Assembly: GCA_030156395.1 (NCBI GenBank)
Contig: JASGMP010000007.1
Span: 1-38,919 of the forward strand
DNA from: Fidelibacterota bacterium
GTDB lineage: Bacteria; Fidelibacterota; Fidelibacteria; Fidelibacterales; Fidelibacteraceae
Reading direction: 5' to 3'
Length of the DNA stretch: 38,919 nt
Below are positions 1 to 7,795 of the stretch, piece by piece (within the stretch, counting starts at the first letter, position 1; the number at the start of each line of letters is the position of its first letter). The notes under the pieces were generated by a model. That model was not told where the DNA came from. It searched no databases and worked only from the letters and a program-made list of their open reading frames with translations. A program made the position numbers and the translations under genes.

Positions 1-162
1 TTTGGTGTCCGAATTGCAACCTGATTTGGGAAAGATGGACCATGAACCTCTCGTTGTTGGCAACAAGACGAAATGTAGGAAAAAGAAAGGAAGAAGGGAC
101 GAGTGAGAGAACCCGTGTGTTGGCACTGGATATTGCCTGCCCTATGAAATGGGGGGTGGGGA

Positions 163-231
163 AGTCGTTAGTCGTTAGTCGGCAGTCGGCAGTCGACAGT
201 CGAAAGTCGTTAGTCGAAAGTCGAAAAGTCG
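163..231. repeat. AGTCGNN heptanucleotide tandem array
   Basis: Nine consecutive 7-bp units of the form AGTCGNN run from 163 to 225, with last two bases TT, TT, GC, GC, AC, AA, TT, AA, AA. A slipped further unit follows to about 231. The first five bases are invariant while the last two vary. The period is not a multiple of three, so a coding explanation is unlikely. Confidence 0.9.
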
Positions 232-269
232 ATTGACTAGATTGAATTGATTGATTTGATTGACACACA

Positions 270-293
270 AGGAGCGGAGCGACGCCAACTTCC
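270..293. repeat. Dispersed AGGAGCGNAGCGACGC motif, copy 1
   Basis: First of three copies of AGGAGCGNAGCGACGC followed by YAACTTC; the N is G here. It is preceded by GACACACA, as is copy 3. The inner GCGNAGCG is a near-palindrome. Confidence 0.8.
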
Positions 294-316
294 AGCTTCC
301 AACTTCCAACTTCCAG
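289..316. repeat. CTTCCAR heptamer tandem repeat
   Basis: Four back-to-back heptamers CTTCCAG, CTTCCAA, CTTCCAA, CTTCCAG start at 289, 296, 303 and 310. They directly continue the first AGGAGCGNAGCGACGC copy. Related but degenerate CTTCC text follows the third copy near 799-823. Confidence 0.85.
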
Positions 317-321
317 GATAT

Positions 322-440
322 GATTGCCTGCCCCGTGAAATGAGCGCAGCGTATTTCACAGGGGATTGATTGGATTGATTACCCTGTAAAATGGGACCCG
401 GTTTACCGGGATATTTCACAGGGGATTGATTAGATTGGTT
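322..440. repeat. Duplicated hairpin unit (ATTTCACAGGGGATTGATT)
   Basis: TATTTCACAGGGGATTGATT followed by RGATTG occurs at 352-378 and again at 412-438, 60 bp apart. Each copy is the right arm of an imperfect inverted repeat. The left arm is CCCCGTGAAAT at 331-341 for the first and CCCTGTAAAAT at 382-392 for the second. The second hairpin encloses a smaller one, CCCGGTTTACCGGG. A third related left arm, GCCTGCCCTATGAAATG, is near 135-151. Confidence 0.75.
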
Positions 441-476
441 TGATTGAGATTGGCACTTCGCTGAACTCAGTGTTCA

Positions 477-669
477 AACGCCTTCGGCGATCAAGAATTC
501 AAGCGGCACTTCGTGCCGTTCAATTGTTTCGCTGTGTTCAGCATTCCAGCACTGCTACGCAGTATTCAAAAAAGAGGTCATCCTTTGAAATCCGCATAGC
601 TGGGATTGAAGATCGAACAAAGTGAGACCTTGAACGCTGCGCAGCAGCGTTTGAAAGCCGCGTAGCGGC
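477..669. repeat. Cluster of micro-palindromes with TTCAA/TTGAA spacers
   Basis: Short perfect stem-loops recur: CGCCTTCGGCG (479-489), CGGCACTTCGTGCCG (504-518), CTGCTACGCAG (552-562), CGCTGCGCAGCAGCG (635-649) and GCCGCGTAGCGGC (657-669). In the left half the stems are separated by TTCAA (for example 473-477 and 498-502). In the right half they are separated by TTGAA. The cluster therefore has a rough overall inverted symmetry centred near 575. No match to a named element is recognised. Confidence 0.75.
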
Positions 670-672
670 TAT

Positions 673-712
673 TGAACCCATGAACCCCTGAACCCATGAG
701 CCCATGAACCAA
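673..712. repeat. TGAACCCA octamer tandem repeat
   Basis: Five 8-bp units start at 673, 681, 689, 697 and 705 (TGAACCCA, TGAACCCC, TGAACCCA, TGAGCCCA, TGAACCAA). They abut the last micro-palindrome of the preceding cluster. Confidence 0.85.
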
Positions 713-717
713 CTATC

Positions 718-740
718 AGGAGCGCAGCGACGCCAACTTC
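718..740. repeat. Dispersed AGGAGCGNAGCGACGC motif, copy 2
   Basis: Second copy, with N = C, followed by CAACTTCAG. It lies just after the TGAACCCA octamer array and starts the link to copy 3 about 60 bp downstream. Confidence 0.8.
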
Positions 741-779
741 AGACAGGCCACGACCTGTCCCTACACCTCGACACACATC

Positions 780-803
780 AGGAGCGAAGCGACGCTAACT
801 TCC
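780..803. repeat. Dispersed AGGAGCGNAGCGACGC motif, copy 3
   Basis: Third copy, with N = A, followed by TAACTTCC and preceded by GACACACATC, resembling the GACACACA that precedes copy 1. This shows the repeated unit is larger than the core motif. Confidence 0.8.
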
Positions 804-1179
804 AAATTCCACCTTCTAACTTCTTTAATAGAATTGGCGATTCATTTGATTTAGCACAAGGATTATAAGAGAGATGGAATATATGATTTCGTTTAGGTAG
901 CGCCCCCCACCCCGGGGGTAAAATACAGCGAAATAAGACATGAGGCAAGTTAATATTGTTATTCGTATATATTATTTGCCGAATCATTTAATGATAGAAA
1001 TACCCAAATAATCAACCAATCTCTTTCACTCAACGAACCACTCACAGGGGGTAGTATCGAGGTGACAACTTTCCAAAAGGCGCGAATTGCCTACCCCCCC
1101 TCTCCCATAAAATTACTGTTCAAGCAATCAGGAATTCTTAAATTAGCTTAATATGAAACGTAAAAAAACGGAGAGAATC

Positions 1180-2541
1180 ATGAATCCTTTTATCTTTCGG
1201 GAATATGACATCCGGGGAATCGTAGAAGAGGACTTCACGGATGAGGTCGTTATCCATCTGGGAAAAGGTTTTGGAACCTGGCTGGTACGTCATGGTGCAA
1301 CATCCATGAACCTGAGCGGAGATATTCGCAATACAACCCCCAGACTGAAAGAACTTTTTGCAGAAGGTGTTATATCCACCGGTATTGATGTGATTGATAT
1401 CGGAATCCTCCCGACACCCCTCAATTATTACAGTCTGTTCAAACGAAATGTAGATGCCGGTGTACAGATTACGGGAAGTCACAATCCCCCTGAATTCAAT
1501 GGTTTTAAATTATCTTATCAGAAAAAAGCATTCTTCGGTGAACGAATCCAGGAAATCCGGAAACTGATTGAGCAGAAGGATTTTGAAACCGGCAAAGGAG
1601 AGATGCGGGAAGATAAAAAAATCCGCGAGGAATATATTGAGGAAGTGACTCAGAGCATAACTCTGGAAAAACCATTAAAAATTGTCCTTGACTCAGGAAA
1701 TGCCGCCGGCGGGCTGGTAGCTCCTGAACTCTTTCGTCGCCTGGGAGCTGAAGTAACAGAACTCTATTGCGATGTGGATCCTTCTTTTCCCAACCATCAT
1801 CCAGATCCCACCGTTGAAAAAAACGTGAAAGATTTAATGGATATGATGACAACGGGGAAATATGACCTGGGAATTGCCTTCGACGGCGATGCAGATCGGA
1901 TTGGAGTGGTTGATGATAAGGGTCGTCTTATTTGGGCAGATCAGGTAATGAGTATCTTCCTTCGTGAAATGATTAAAGAACCGGGGACACCTATTGTTTT
2001 TGATGTCAAATGTTCACAGGTCCTGGAAGATGAAATCCGTCGTCTGGGAGGTAAACCGATTATGTGGAAAACAGGTCATAGTTTGCTAAAACAAAAGATG
2101 CTGGATTCCGGTGCCCCCTTTGGTGGTGAAATGAGCGGTCATATTTTTATCAAAGACGGATATTACGGTTATGACGATGCAATTTATGTGGCTGCACGCT
2201 TTGCACAACTTCTTTCCCGCTCAGAAAAACCCCTGCATGTTTATTATGACGAGCTTCCAAAATTTGTTTCTACGCCGGAAATCCGCCTGGCAGCTGAATC
2301 AGATACGGCCAAGTTTGAAATTGCAGAAAAGGCCGTGGAATATTTCAGCAAACGCTACGATTGCATCACTGTAGACGGGGTTCGGGTTAAATTTGAGGAT
2401 GGATGGGGACTCGTTCGTGCCTCCAATACCCAACCCATCATAGTCGTCCGGTTTGAAGCCCGGACTGAAAAAAGGCTGAAAGAGATTCGGGATCTCATCA
2501 TGAATAAACTGGCGGAATTCGGATCATTAAAGGAAGAATAA
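1180..2541 (+). CDS. manB: Phosphomannomutase/phosphoglucomutase
   Basis: Alpha-D-phosphohexomutase of the PMM/PGM type, interconverting hexose 1- and 6-phosphates for nucleotide-sugar and envelope polysaccharide synthesis in the cytosol. With the start at 1180 (453 aa), the phosphoserine loop TGSHNP is at residues 98-103 with Ser100. The metal-binding DGDADR is at 235-240, the sugar-binding GEMSGH loop follows, and a C-terminal phosphate-binding RASNTQP loop is present. All four active-site loops are intact and the length is normal. An in-frame ATG at 1153 exists, but GGAGAG at 1170-1175 sits correctly for 1180. It is the first gene after the repeat island and is followed 61 bp later by fni. 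Whether mannose or glucose phosphate is the main substrate cannot be told from sequence. Confidence 0.92.
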   Translation: MNPFIFREYDIRGIVEEDFTDEVVIHLGKGFGTWLVRHGATSMNLSGDIRNTTPRLKELFAEGVISTGIDVIDIGILPTPLNYYSLFKRNVDAGVQITGSHNPPEFNGFKLSYQKKAFFGERIQEIRKLIEQKDFETGKGEMREDKKIREEYIEEVTQSITLEKPLKIVLDSGNAAGGLVAPELFRRLGAEVTELYCDVDPSFPNHHPDPTVEKNVKDLMDMMTTGKYDLGIAFDGDADRIGVVDDKGRLIWADQVMSIFLREMIKEPGTPIVFDVKCSQVLEDEIRRLGGKPIMWKTGHSLLKQKMLDSGAPFGGEMSGHIFIKDGYYGYDDAIYVAARFAQLLSRSEKPLHVYYDELPKFVSTPEIRLAAESDTAKFEIAEKAVEYFSKRYDCITVDGVRVKFEDGWGLVRASNTQPIIVVRFEARTEKRLKEIRDLIMNKLAEFGSLKEE

Positions 2542-2602
2542 TCATCACAGCGGGGTTCAGGAATCCCTGTTGTGTCTTCTGGGAAAAATTTACGATAATA
2601 CC

Positions 2603-3631
2603 ATGGGAACACAGGAACGAAAAGACGAACATCTGGCATTATTCAAACAGTTTGATTTATCCGTTCCGGAATCAACAAACGGGTTTGAAAAGTGGGAGTG
2701 GATCCCGGCAGAAACGGCTGAGCTTCATTTTGACGCCATAAATCCATCACTTTCATTCCTGGGTTATTCCATCTCATTTCCCCTGATGATTGCGGCCTTA
2801 TCCGGTGGGTCAGATGAAGGAAATACCCTGAACAAAGCTTTGGCGGAGTGCGCAGAGATGGAAAGAATCCCACTGGGCATCGGATCCGTACGAAGTTTTC
2901 TGGAAAACCATACCGGCCTTTCCGTTTTACAAAGTCTTCGAAAAATCGCCCCGAATATTCCGTTAATCACCAACATCGGCATTGCCCAGCTCAAAGATCC
3001 CCACATCCGGAAAAAAATAGTAACCCTCACCCATGATGGACAGTTTGATGCCATCGCGATCCATTTCAATAAAATTCAGGAGTTGATACAACCTGAAGGT
3101 GATACAGATTTTACAGGAATGATGGATGCACTCAGCATGCTGGTTGAAGAATCGGACATTCCCATCATTGCCAAACAAGTGGGACATGGATTTTCCGGGA
3201 ATGATATCCGGAAATTATGGCAAGTAGGTATTCGTTATGTGGATCTTGGCGGACGCGGAGGCACTTCATGGGCACGGGCGGAGCGATTTCGAAAAGGAGA
3301 CCTCACAGAAAAAGATCCCTTTGATGCATGGGGACCTACCACGGCTTATTGCCTGAAAACCGCTCTGGAACAGTGTCCAGGAATGCTATGCATTGCCGGT
3401 GGAGGAATCCATACGGGTCATGATGTGGCAAAAGGAATTGCCCTTGGAGCCCGTCTCTGCTCAACAGCAAACTCCATCTATCAGGCTTACCTGAAAAATG
3501 GCAGGGAAGGCATCCTGAACACCCTTCGGGACATGAGAATCGTCTTAAAACAAATTATGTTCTTAACCGGATGTTCCACATATACCACATTTCACAACAA
3601 CCCAACCATATTGAGACAAAGTCGTGACTGA
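2603..3631 (+). CDS. fni: Isopentenyl-diphosphate delta-isomerase, type 2 (FMN)
   Basis: Type 2 IDI interconverts isopentenyl and dimethylallyl diphosphate using reduced FMN. The start at 2603 gives 342 aa beginning MGTQERKDEHL; the RKDEH motif at residues 6-10 is the family N-terminal signature. The TIM-barrel motifs SGGS, a GGRGGTSWARAE phosphate/FMN loop and a late AGGGIHTG loop are all present. A TTG at 2570 opens the frame further upstream, but the added residues do not look like the family. The 3' end overlaps the next gene by 8 bp, so isomerase and prenyl synthase are translationally coupled, a sensible pairing for isoprenoid supply. Confidence 0.93.
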   Translation: MGTQERKDEHLALFKQFDLSVPESTNGFEKWEWIPAETAELHFDAINPSLSFLGYSISFPLMIAALSGGSDEGNTLNKALAECAEMERIPLGIGSVRSFLENHTGLSVLQSLRKIAPNIPLITNIGIAQLKDPHIRKKIVTLTHDGQFDAIAIHFNKIQELIQPEGDTDFTGMMDALSMLVEESDIPIIAKQVGHGFSGNDIRKLWQVGIRYVDLGGRGGTSWARAERFRKGDLTEKDPFDAWGPTTAYCLKTALEQCPGMLCIAGGGIHTGHDVAKGIALGARLCSTANSIYQAYLKNGREGILNTLRDMRIVLKQIMFLTGCSTYTTFHNNPTILRQSRD

Positions 3632-4601
3632 TTTTAAAACATACTACGGGCAATATGTTTCCTGGTTTAATAATCAGTTAAATGCCTATCCATTCCCGGA
3701 AAATCCGGCAGATTTATATGATCCTATTCGTTATGCATTTCATGCTGGCGGGAAACGGATCCGACCGGCTTTATTGGCAGCCATAGCGGACAGCTACGGA
3801 ATCAGCCGGGAAAGTTCTCGTTTTCCAGCCATGGCCATTGAAATGATTCATCTTTTTTCATTGATCCATGATGATATTATGGATAGTGACAACCTGCGGC
3901 ATGGTAAACCAGCCATCCATGTAAAGTGGGATATCAATACCGGTATTTTATCCGGGGATGCTTTGTTCACCCTGGCATTTCAAACCATCCAAAAGAGCGA
4001 TTTATCTCTCCGAAATACTATCCTGCCGGTATTTACCCAATCCGTCCTGCACGTATGTGAGGGTCAAAGCTATGATCTATCCTTTGAAAGATCGGATACC
4101 GTCCAGATTGAAGATTATCTGCAGATGATCGAATTAAAAACCGGATGTTTACTCAGTGGAGCAGCTCAAATCGGAGCGTTACTGGGAAATGCCGGGGAGG
4201 AGGAAATTCGGATCATTAAGGCAGTGATACTTACAACAGGAAGAGCCTTTCAAATTCAGGATGACTTACTGGAACTTACCAGCAATCCGGAAAATATGGG
4301 AAAAAGCCTTGGGAGCGATCTGCTAGAAAAGAAAAAAACATTTCTTTTACTGACTGCCTACTCGTTATGCAAAAAAAAAGAGAGAAGCCTTCTTGATTCT
4401 ATGCTGACACCTGACTATATTTCTAAACATGGTATAAGCAGAATCAGGGATTTCTTCGAATCACTGGGAGCAGTGAAAAAAACCGAAGAACATATTAGAC
4501 AGGAACTAGACAAGGCTTACCATTTGGCCGGTAAATTAGCAGACCCGCAGGAAAAACTTATTCGTTCATTCACATCATTCATTATGAGTAGGACCAAGTA
4601 A
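3624..4601 (+). CDS. Short-chain polyprenyl diphosphate synthase (FPP/GGPP type)
   Basis: Trans-isoprenyl diphosphate synthase that condenses isopentenyl diphosphate onto an allylic diphosphate. Seen: GGKRIRP near residue 43, first aspartate-rich motif HDDIMD followed by LRHGKP, and a second aspartate-rich region QDDLLE. The first motif is DDxxD without the two-residue insertion of typical bacterial IspA. The fifth residue before it is Phe, as in archaeal-type GGPP synthases. The product may therefore be C20 rather than C15 (inference). The second motif ends in Glu rather than the usual Asp. The start is GTG at 3624, overlapping fni by 8 bp; the stop overlaps the ptsH ATG by one base. Confidence 0.85.
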   Translation: MTDFKTYYGQYVSWFNNQLNAYPFPENPADLYDPIRYAFHAGGKRIRPALLAAIADSYGISRESSRFPAMAIEMIHLFSLIHDDIMDSDNLRHGKPAIHVKWDINTGILSGDALFTLAFQTIQKSDLSLRNTILPVFTQSVLHVCEGQSYDLSFERSDTVQIEDYLQMIELKTGCLLSGAAQIGALLGNAGEEEIRIIKAVILTTGRAFQIQDDLLELTSNPENMGKSLGSDLLEKKKTFLLLTAYSLCKKKERSLLDSMLTPDYISKHGISRIRDFFESLGAVKKTEEHIRQELDKAYHLAGKLADPQEKLIRSFTSFIMSRTK

Positions 4602-4873
4602 TGACAGAAGCAGAATTTCAAATCATCAATAAACATGGACTTCACGCCAGACCGGCAACGGCACTGGTGACTTTGGCATCGAAATTCAATTCAAATATAT
4701 TCTTAAGCCGAGGAGAAAAACGGATCAATGCCAAATCCATCCTCGGAATCCTGGTTCTTGCAGCCGAAAAAGGAGCAACCCTGAAAGTTCAGGCAGATGG
4801 GGAAGATGAAAAAGAAGCCGTGAAAGCAATCGTCGAACTGGCCAAAAACAAATTTGGAATGACGGAAGAGTAA
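4601..4873 (+). CDS. ptsH: Phosphocarrier protein HPr
   Basis: HPr accepts phosphate from enzyme I at a histidine and passes it on in the phosphoenolpyruvate phosphotransferase system. The protein has 90 aa, a normal length. His15 lies in GLHARPA, and Ser46 lies in INAKSILGI at exactly the position phosphorylated by HPr kinase in Firmicutes and some Gram-negatives. The conserved Ser46 hints that an HprK may exist elsewhere. It overlaps the prenyl synthase stop and the ptsI start by one base each (TAATG). No EII component is in the window. Confidence 0.95.
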   Translation: MTEAEFQIINKHGLHARPATALVTLASKFNSNIFLSRGEKRINAKSILGILVLAAEKGATLKVQADGEDEKEAVKAIVELAKNKFGMTEE

Positions 4874-6690
4874 TGACAGTTACCAACGAAAAAATCAAAG
4901 GAATCGTAGCGGCACCGGGGATTGCTATTGGCAAAGCCCTGATTTATCGACCCCATGAAATTGATTTTATACCCAAGACAAAAATTTCACTGCAAGATAT
5001 TGATTCGGAAATGGAACGCCTGAATGAGGCGCGGAAAAGTGTACTGAAAGAGCTTGAACAAATCCGGGAACGAATTGAAAAACGTCTGGGGCCCAATTAT
5101 GCTGAATTGATCAATGCTCAGATATCCATTCTAATGGACCATCACATTGATGACGAGGTTCGGAATTACATGATAGAGAATCTGGTACATGTGCCTATCG
5201 CCTACCGGGTGGTCATGAATGTTTACATACAGATGCTGGATGATGGCGAATCAAGTTTCTTTCAGGAAAGGATTCTGGACATCAGAGATGTTAGGCAGCG
5301 CGTCCTGCAGGTCCTCTTATCTGAAGCCATTGAGCCCTTGTCCACCCAAAGTGATGAACCGGTTATTTTAATCGCCAAATACCTAACACCCGGTGATATC
5401 ATCATCTTATCCAATGATAATATCCGGGGATTTGTCTCTGAGCTGGGAGGGACTACATCACACACATCCATACTGGCACGGTCTCTGAAAATGCCCATGA
5501 TCGTAGGGATCCCCAATATTGCCAACGAAACTCTGTCTGGTGAGACTCTGATAGTAGATGGGTACAAGGGAGAACTGATTATTCATCCCGATCATGAAAC
5601 AGAGTATCTTTATAAACATCAAATTCAGCGTCTGCAAAAAATCACAACATATTATACAGAGCATAAAAACGACAGAACCGTTACGAAAGACGGAAAAACA
5701 GTAGACCTGATGGCTAACATCAGTCTTCCTGTAGAATTAAAGGGATTGGAAGAATTCGGCGGACAGGGAATCGGATTGTACAGAAGTGAATATTTATATC
5801 TGATGAAACACACCTTACCGACGGAAGAAGAGCTGTTTCAGGAATATGTAACTATGGTGCGTTTCCTTAAAAACAAACCGGTTGTATTACGGACTATTGA
5901 TTTGGGTGGAGACAAAATCGCTTCCATTCTTGAGCAGGAATTGCTGCACGAGGACAATCCGAACATGGGATACCGGGCTATTCGGATTTGCCTGGACCGA
6001 CCGGATATTTTTATCACTCAGCTAAAAGCTATGCTCAGAGCTTCATATTACGGAAAAGTACAAATCATGTTTCCCATGATTTCTCGTCTGGAAGAACTGG
6101 AACAGACGATCCATTATTTTGAAACAGCAAAAAATCTTTTACGCGAAGAAAAGATCCCCTTTGACGAAAACTGTGAAATCGGCATTTTGATCGAGGTTCC
6201 CTCTGCAGCCCTTATGGCGGATAAACTCGCCGAAAAAGTGGATTTTATCTCCATAGGAACCAATGACCTCACCCAGTACATGATGGCAGTAGATCGGGGC
6301 AATGAGAAGGTCAATCATATATATTGTCATTACGATCCCGCCATGATCCGAACCATTCAGTGGATTATCCGTTCCGGGCACCATCATAAAGTCCCAGTAT
6401 CTGTATGCGGTGAAATGGCCGGGGATCCATTATCCATTTTACTCCTGGTAGGACTCGAGATTGATATACTAAGTGTGAGTCCCATTTTTCTGGGACCTGT
6501 CCGCGAAATAATCCGGGGATTATCTTTTAAGGAATTACAGGATTTGGTCCTTAAATTACTGAAAATGGATAAACGTCAGGACGTATACAAGGCATTAAAA
6601 GATCGTTTCATTTCATTTTTTCCGGATTGGAAAATGCGTTTTGGAGAATCTGTTATTGCAGAAAATTCTGGGCTTCAGGAAGAGAGCTGA
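4873..6690 (+). CDS. ptsI: PTS enzyme I (phosphoenolpyruvate-protein phosphotransferase)
   Basis: Enzyme I autophosphorylates from PEP and donates phosphate to HPr. The protein has 605 aa, slightly above the usual 570-575. The swivelling domain carries GGTTSHTSI with the phospho-acceptor His197. The C-terminal PEP-binding barrel shows a LGGDK loop, GIMVE-like GILIEVPSAAL, IGTNDLTQY and the catalytic cysteine in VCGEMAGDP. All needed residues are present, so the enzyme should be active. It is translationally coupled to ptsH. Its stop lies 16 bp inside the convergent rnc gene, leaving no room for a terminator. Confidence 0.95.
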   Translation: MTVTNEKIKGIVAAPGIAIGKALIYRPHEIDFIPKTKISLQDIDSEMERLNEARKSVLKELEQIRERIEKRLGPNYAELINAQISILMDHHIDDEVRNYMIENLVHVPIAYRVVMNVYIQMLDDGESSFFQERILDIRDVRQRVLQVLLSEAIEPLSTQSDEPVILIAKYLTPGDIIILSNDNIRGFVSELGGTTSHTSILARSLKMPMIVGIPNIANETLSGETLIVDGYKGELIIHPDHETEYLYKHQIQRLQKITTYYTEHKNDRTVTKDGKTVDLMANISLPVELKGLEEFGGQGIGLYRSEYLYLMKHTLPTEEELFQEYVTMVRFLKNKPVVLRTIDLGGDKIASILEQELLHEDNPNMGYRAIRICLDRPDIFITQLKAMLRASYYGKVQIMFPMISRLEELEQTIHYFETAKNLLREEKIPFDENCEIGILIEVPSAALMADKLAEKVDFISIGTNDLTQYMMAVDRGNEKVNHIYCHYDPAMIRTIQWIIRSGHHHKVPVSVCGEMAGDPLSILLLVGLEIDILSVSPIFLGPVREIIRGLSFKELQDLVLKLLKMDKRQDVYKALKDRFISFFPDWKMRFGESVIAENSGLQEES

Positions 6691-7457
6691 TTTTTTTCTT
6701 CATCCTTGATACGTCCCAGGGCAAAGCGTGCTGCCTCCTGTGCTGCAGACTTTTTATTTTTACCCGTCCCCGTGCCATACACTTCACCATTTATAATAAC
6801 ACTGATTTCAAAATCTTTCCCGTGTTCCGGTCCATTTTCGCTGATAACTTTAAAAATCGGTTCGGAAAGACCGGTTTTTTGACAATATTCATACAGGTGG
6901 CCTTTATAATTCTGTGTATCCTGAGCCGGAATATACTTATGGTGATTAATCAACAATGTTTGATGGATAAAATCAGAGGCCACCTGAAATCCACCATCTA
7001 AATACAAAGCACCGGTAAAGGATTCATACAGATCCGACAACACAGAATGGAGAGACCGTAAGTTGTCCTTCTCTCCTCCCCGTCCCAGAATCATGAGATC
7101 CCCAAACCCCAATTTCGTCGACACCTTCGACAGGGTAGTCCGGTTTACCAGCTTTGAACGCATTTGTGTCAGTTTTCCTTCAGAATAGTCAGGAAATTTA
7201 TAGAAAAGGAATCGGCTGACCACCAGTTCGAGCACCGCATCCCCTAAAAATTCCAGCCGTTCATAGCTGTCGTCGCGGGTCTGGGTTTCTGGGTTAATGC
7301 CAGAAGCATGTAAAAAGGCTTGATTTAAGAGATCGGGATCCTGAAAACGATAAGGAAACAAACGGTAAATTTTATCTCCTAGACTTGCTTTTTTATCCCG
7401 GGACAACAACCGGGAAATTTTTTGAGATATTTTATGAAACAGGGATCGTGATGTCAT
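6675..7457 (-). CDS. rnc: Ribonuclease III
   Basis: Double-stranded-RNA endonuclease for rRNA and mRNA processing. The catalytic domain has the ERLEFLGDAVLE signature and the second acidic cluster SDLYESFTGALYLDGG. The C-terminal double-stranded RNA binding domain runs from about NYKGHLYEYCQ to AAQEAARFAL. Two ATGs lie two codons apart: AGGA is only 2 nt from the one at 7463 but 8 nt from that at 7457, so 7457 is preferred (260 aa). The N-terminus has about 25 extra basic residues before the domain. It lies directly downstream of acpP, where fabF usually intervenes. Its 3' end overlaps convergent ptsI. Confidence 0.93.
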   Translation of the reverse strand: MTSRSLFHKISQKISRLLSRDKKASLGDKIYRLFPYRFQDPDLLNQAFLHASGINPETQTRDDSYERLEFLGDAVLELVVSRFLFYKFPDYSEGKLTQMRSKLVNRTTLSKVSTKLGFGDLMILGRGGEKDNLRSLHSVLSDLYESFTGALYLDGGFQVASDFIHQTLLINHHKYIPAQDTQNYKGHLYEYCQKTGLSEPIFKVISENGPEHGKDFEISVIINGEVYGTGTGKNKKSAAQEAARFALGRIKDEEKNQLSS

Positions 7458-7512
7458 AGACATAATCCTGGAAGGCCATACACAGGAAACAAAGAATTCG
7501 TATCAGGAGTGA

Positions 7513-7749
7513 TCACACATGGGTCTGAAGATAAAGAAGTACATCACCGACAGATTTAAGTTGATCTACATCTTCATCGGAGATAGTAATACCATATTCT
7601 TCTTCCAGATACATAATCAATTCCACGGTATCCAGAGAATCCGCTTCCAGATCTTCGATGAAGCGGGCTTCAGGTGTAATTTTCTTTTCGTCGATATTCA
7701 ATTTTTCAGCTATTTTGGTTTTCAGTTCTTCAAGTGTCACATGAGCCAT
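7513..7749 (-). CDS. acpP: Acyl carrier protein
   Basis: ACP carries growing acyl chains on a phosphopantetheine arm. The 78-aa protein is acidic and shows the attachment motif EADSLDTVEL with Ser38. The frame is open farther upstream, but AAGGAGACAAAC precedes the ATG at 7749 with ideal spacing and the family start MAHVTLEEL begins there. It sits 46 bp after fabG and 49-55 bp before rnc. Confidence 0.96.
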   Translation of the reverse strand: MAHVTLEELKTKIAEKLNIDEKKITPEARFIEDLEADSLDTVELIMYLEEEYGITISDEDVDQLKSVGDVLLYLQTHV

Positions 7750-7795
7750 GTTTGTCTCCTTCGAGTATCCATAATTTGTTGCACTTCCTGGTCCG

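Larger units (their letters stand above)
1..1152. other. Non-coding repeat-rich island
   Basis: This stretch of about 1.15 kb has no open reading frame that looks like a protein. The small frames present are made of translated repeats and have no recognisable ribosome binding site or family. It contains a heptamer tandem array, CTTCCAA-type heptamers, TGAACCCA-type octamers, three dispersed copies of an AGGAGCGNAGCGACGC motif, a duplicated hairpin unit, and a run of small perfect palindromes, each listed separately. From about 805 to 1152 the sequence is mostly plain AT-rich DNA with C-runs near 900-920 and 1091-1106. A degenerate copy of the ATTGCCTRCCC motif lies at 1086-1096; other copies are near 132 and 323. 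No transposase, integrase or terminal inverted repeat is visible. Function unknown. Confidence 0.7.

Noticed and set aside
163-231. CRISPR array
   Set aside because: Units are only 7 bp with no unique spacers, and no cas genes are present anywhere in the window.
42-625. Small proteins encoded in the repeat island (frames at 42-236 and 440-625)
   Set aside because: They are translations of tandem repeats and palindromes, have no clear ribosome binding site and match no family.
1-1152. Transposon or integron remnant
   Set aside because: No transposase or integrase fragments, no target-site duplication and no attC-like core were seen; the repeats are too short and varied.
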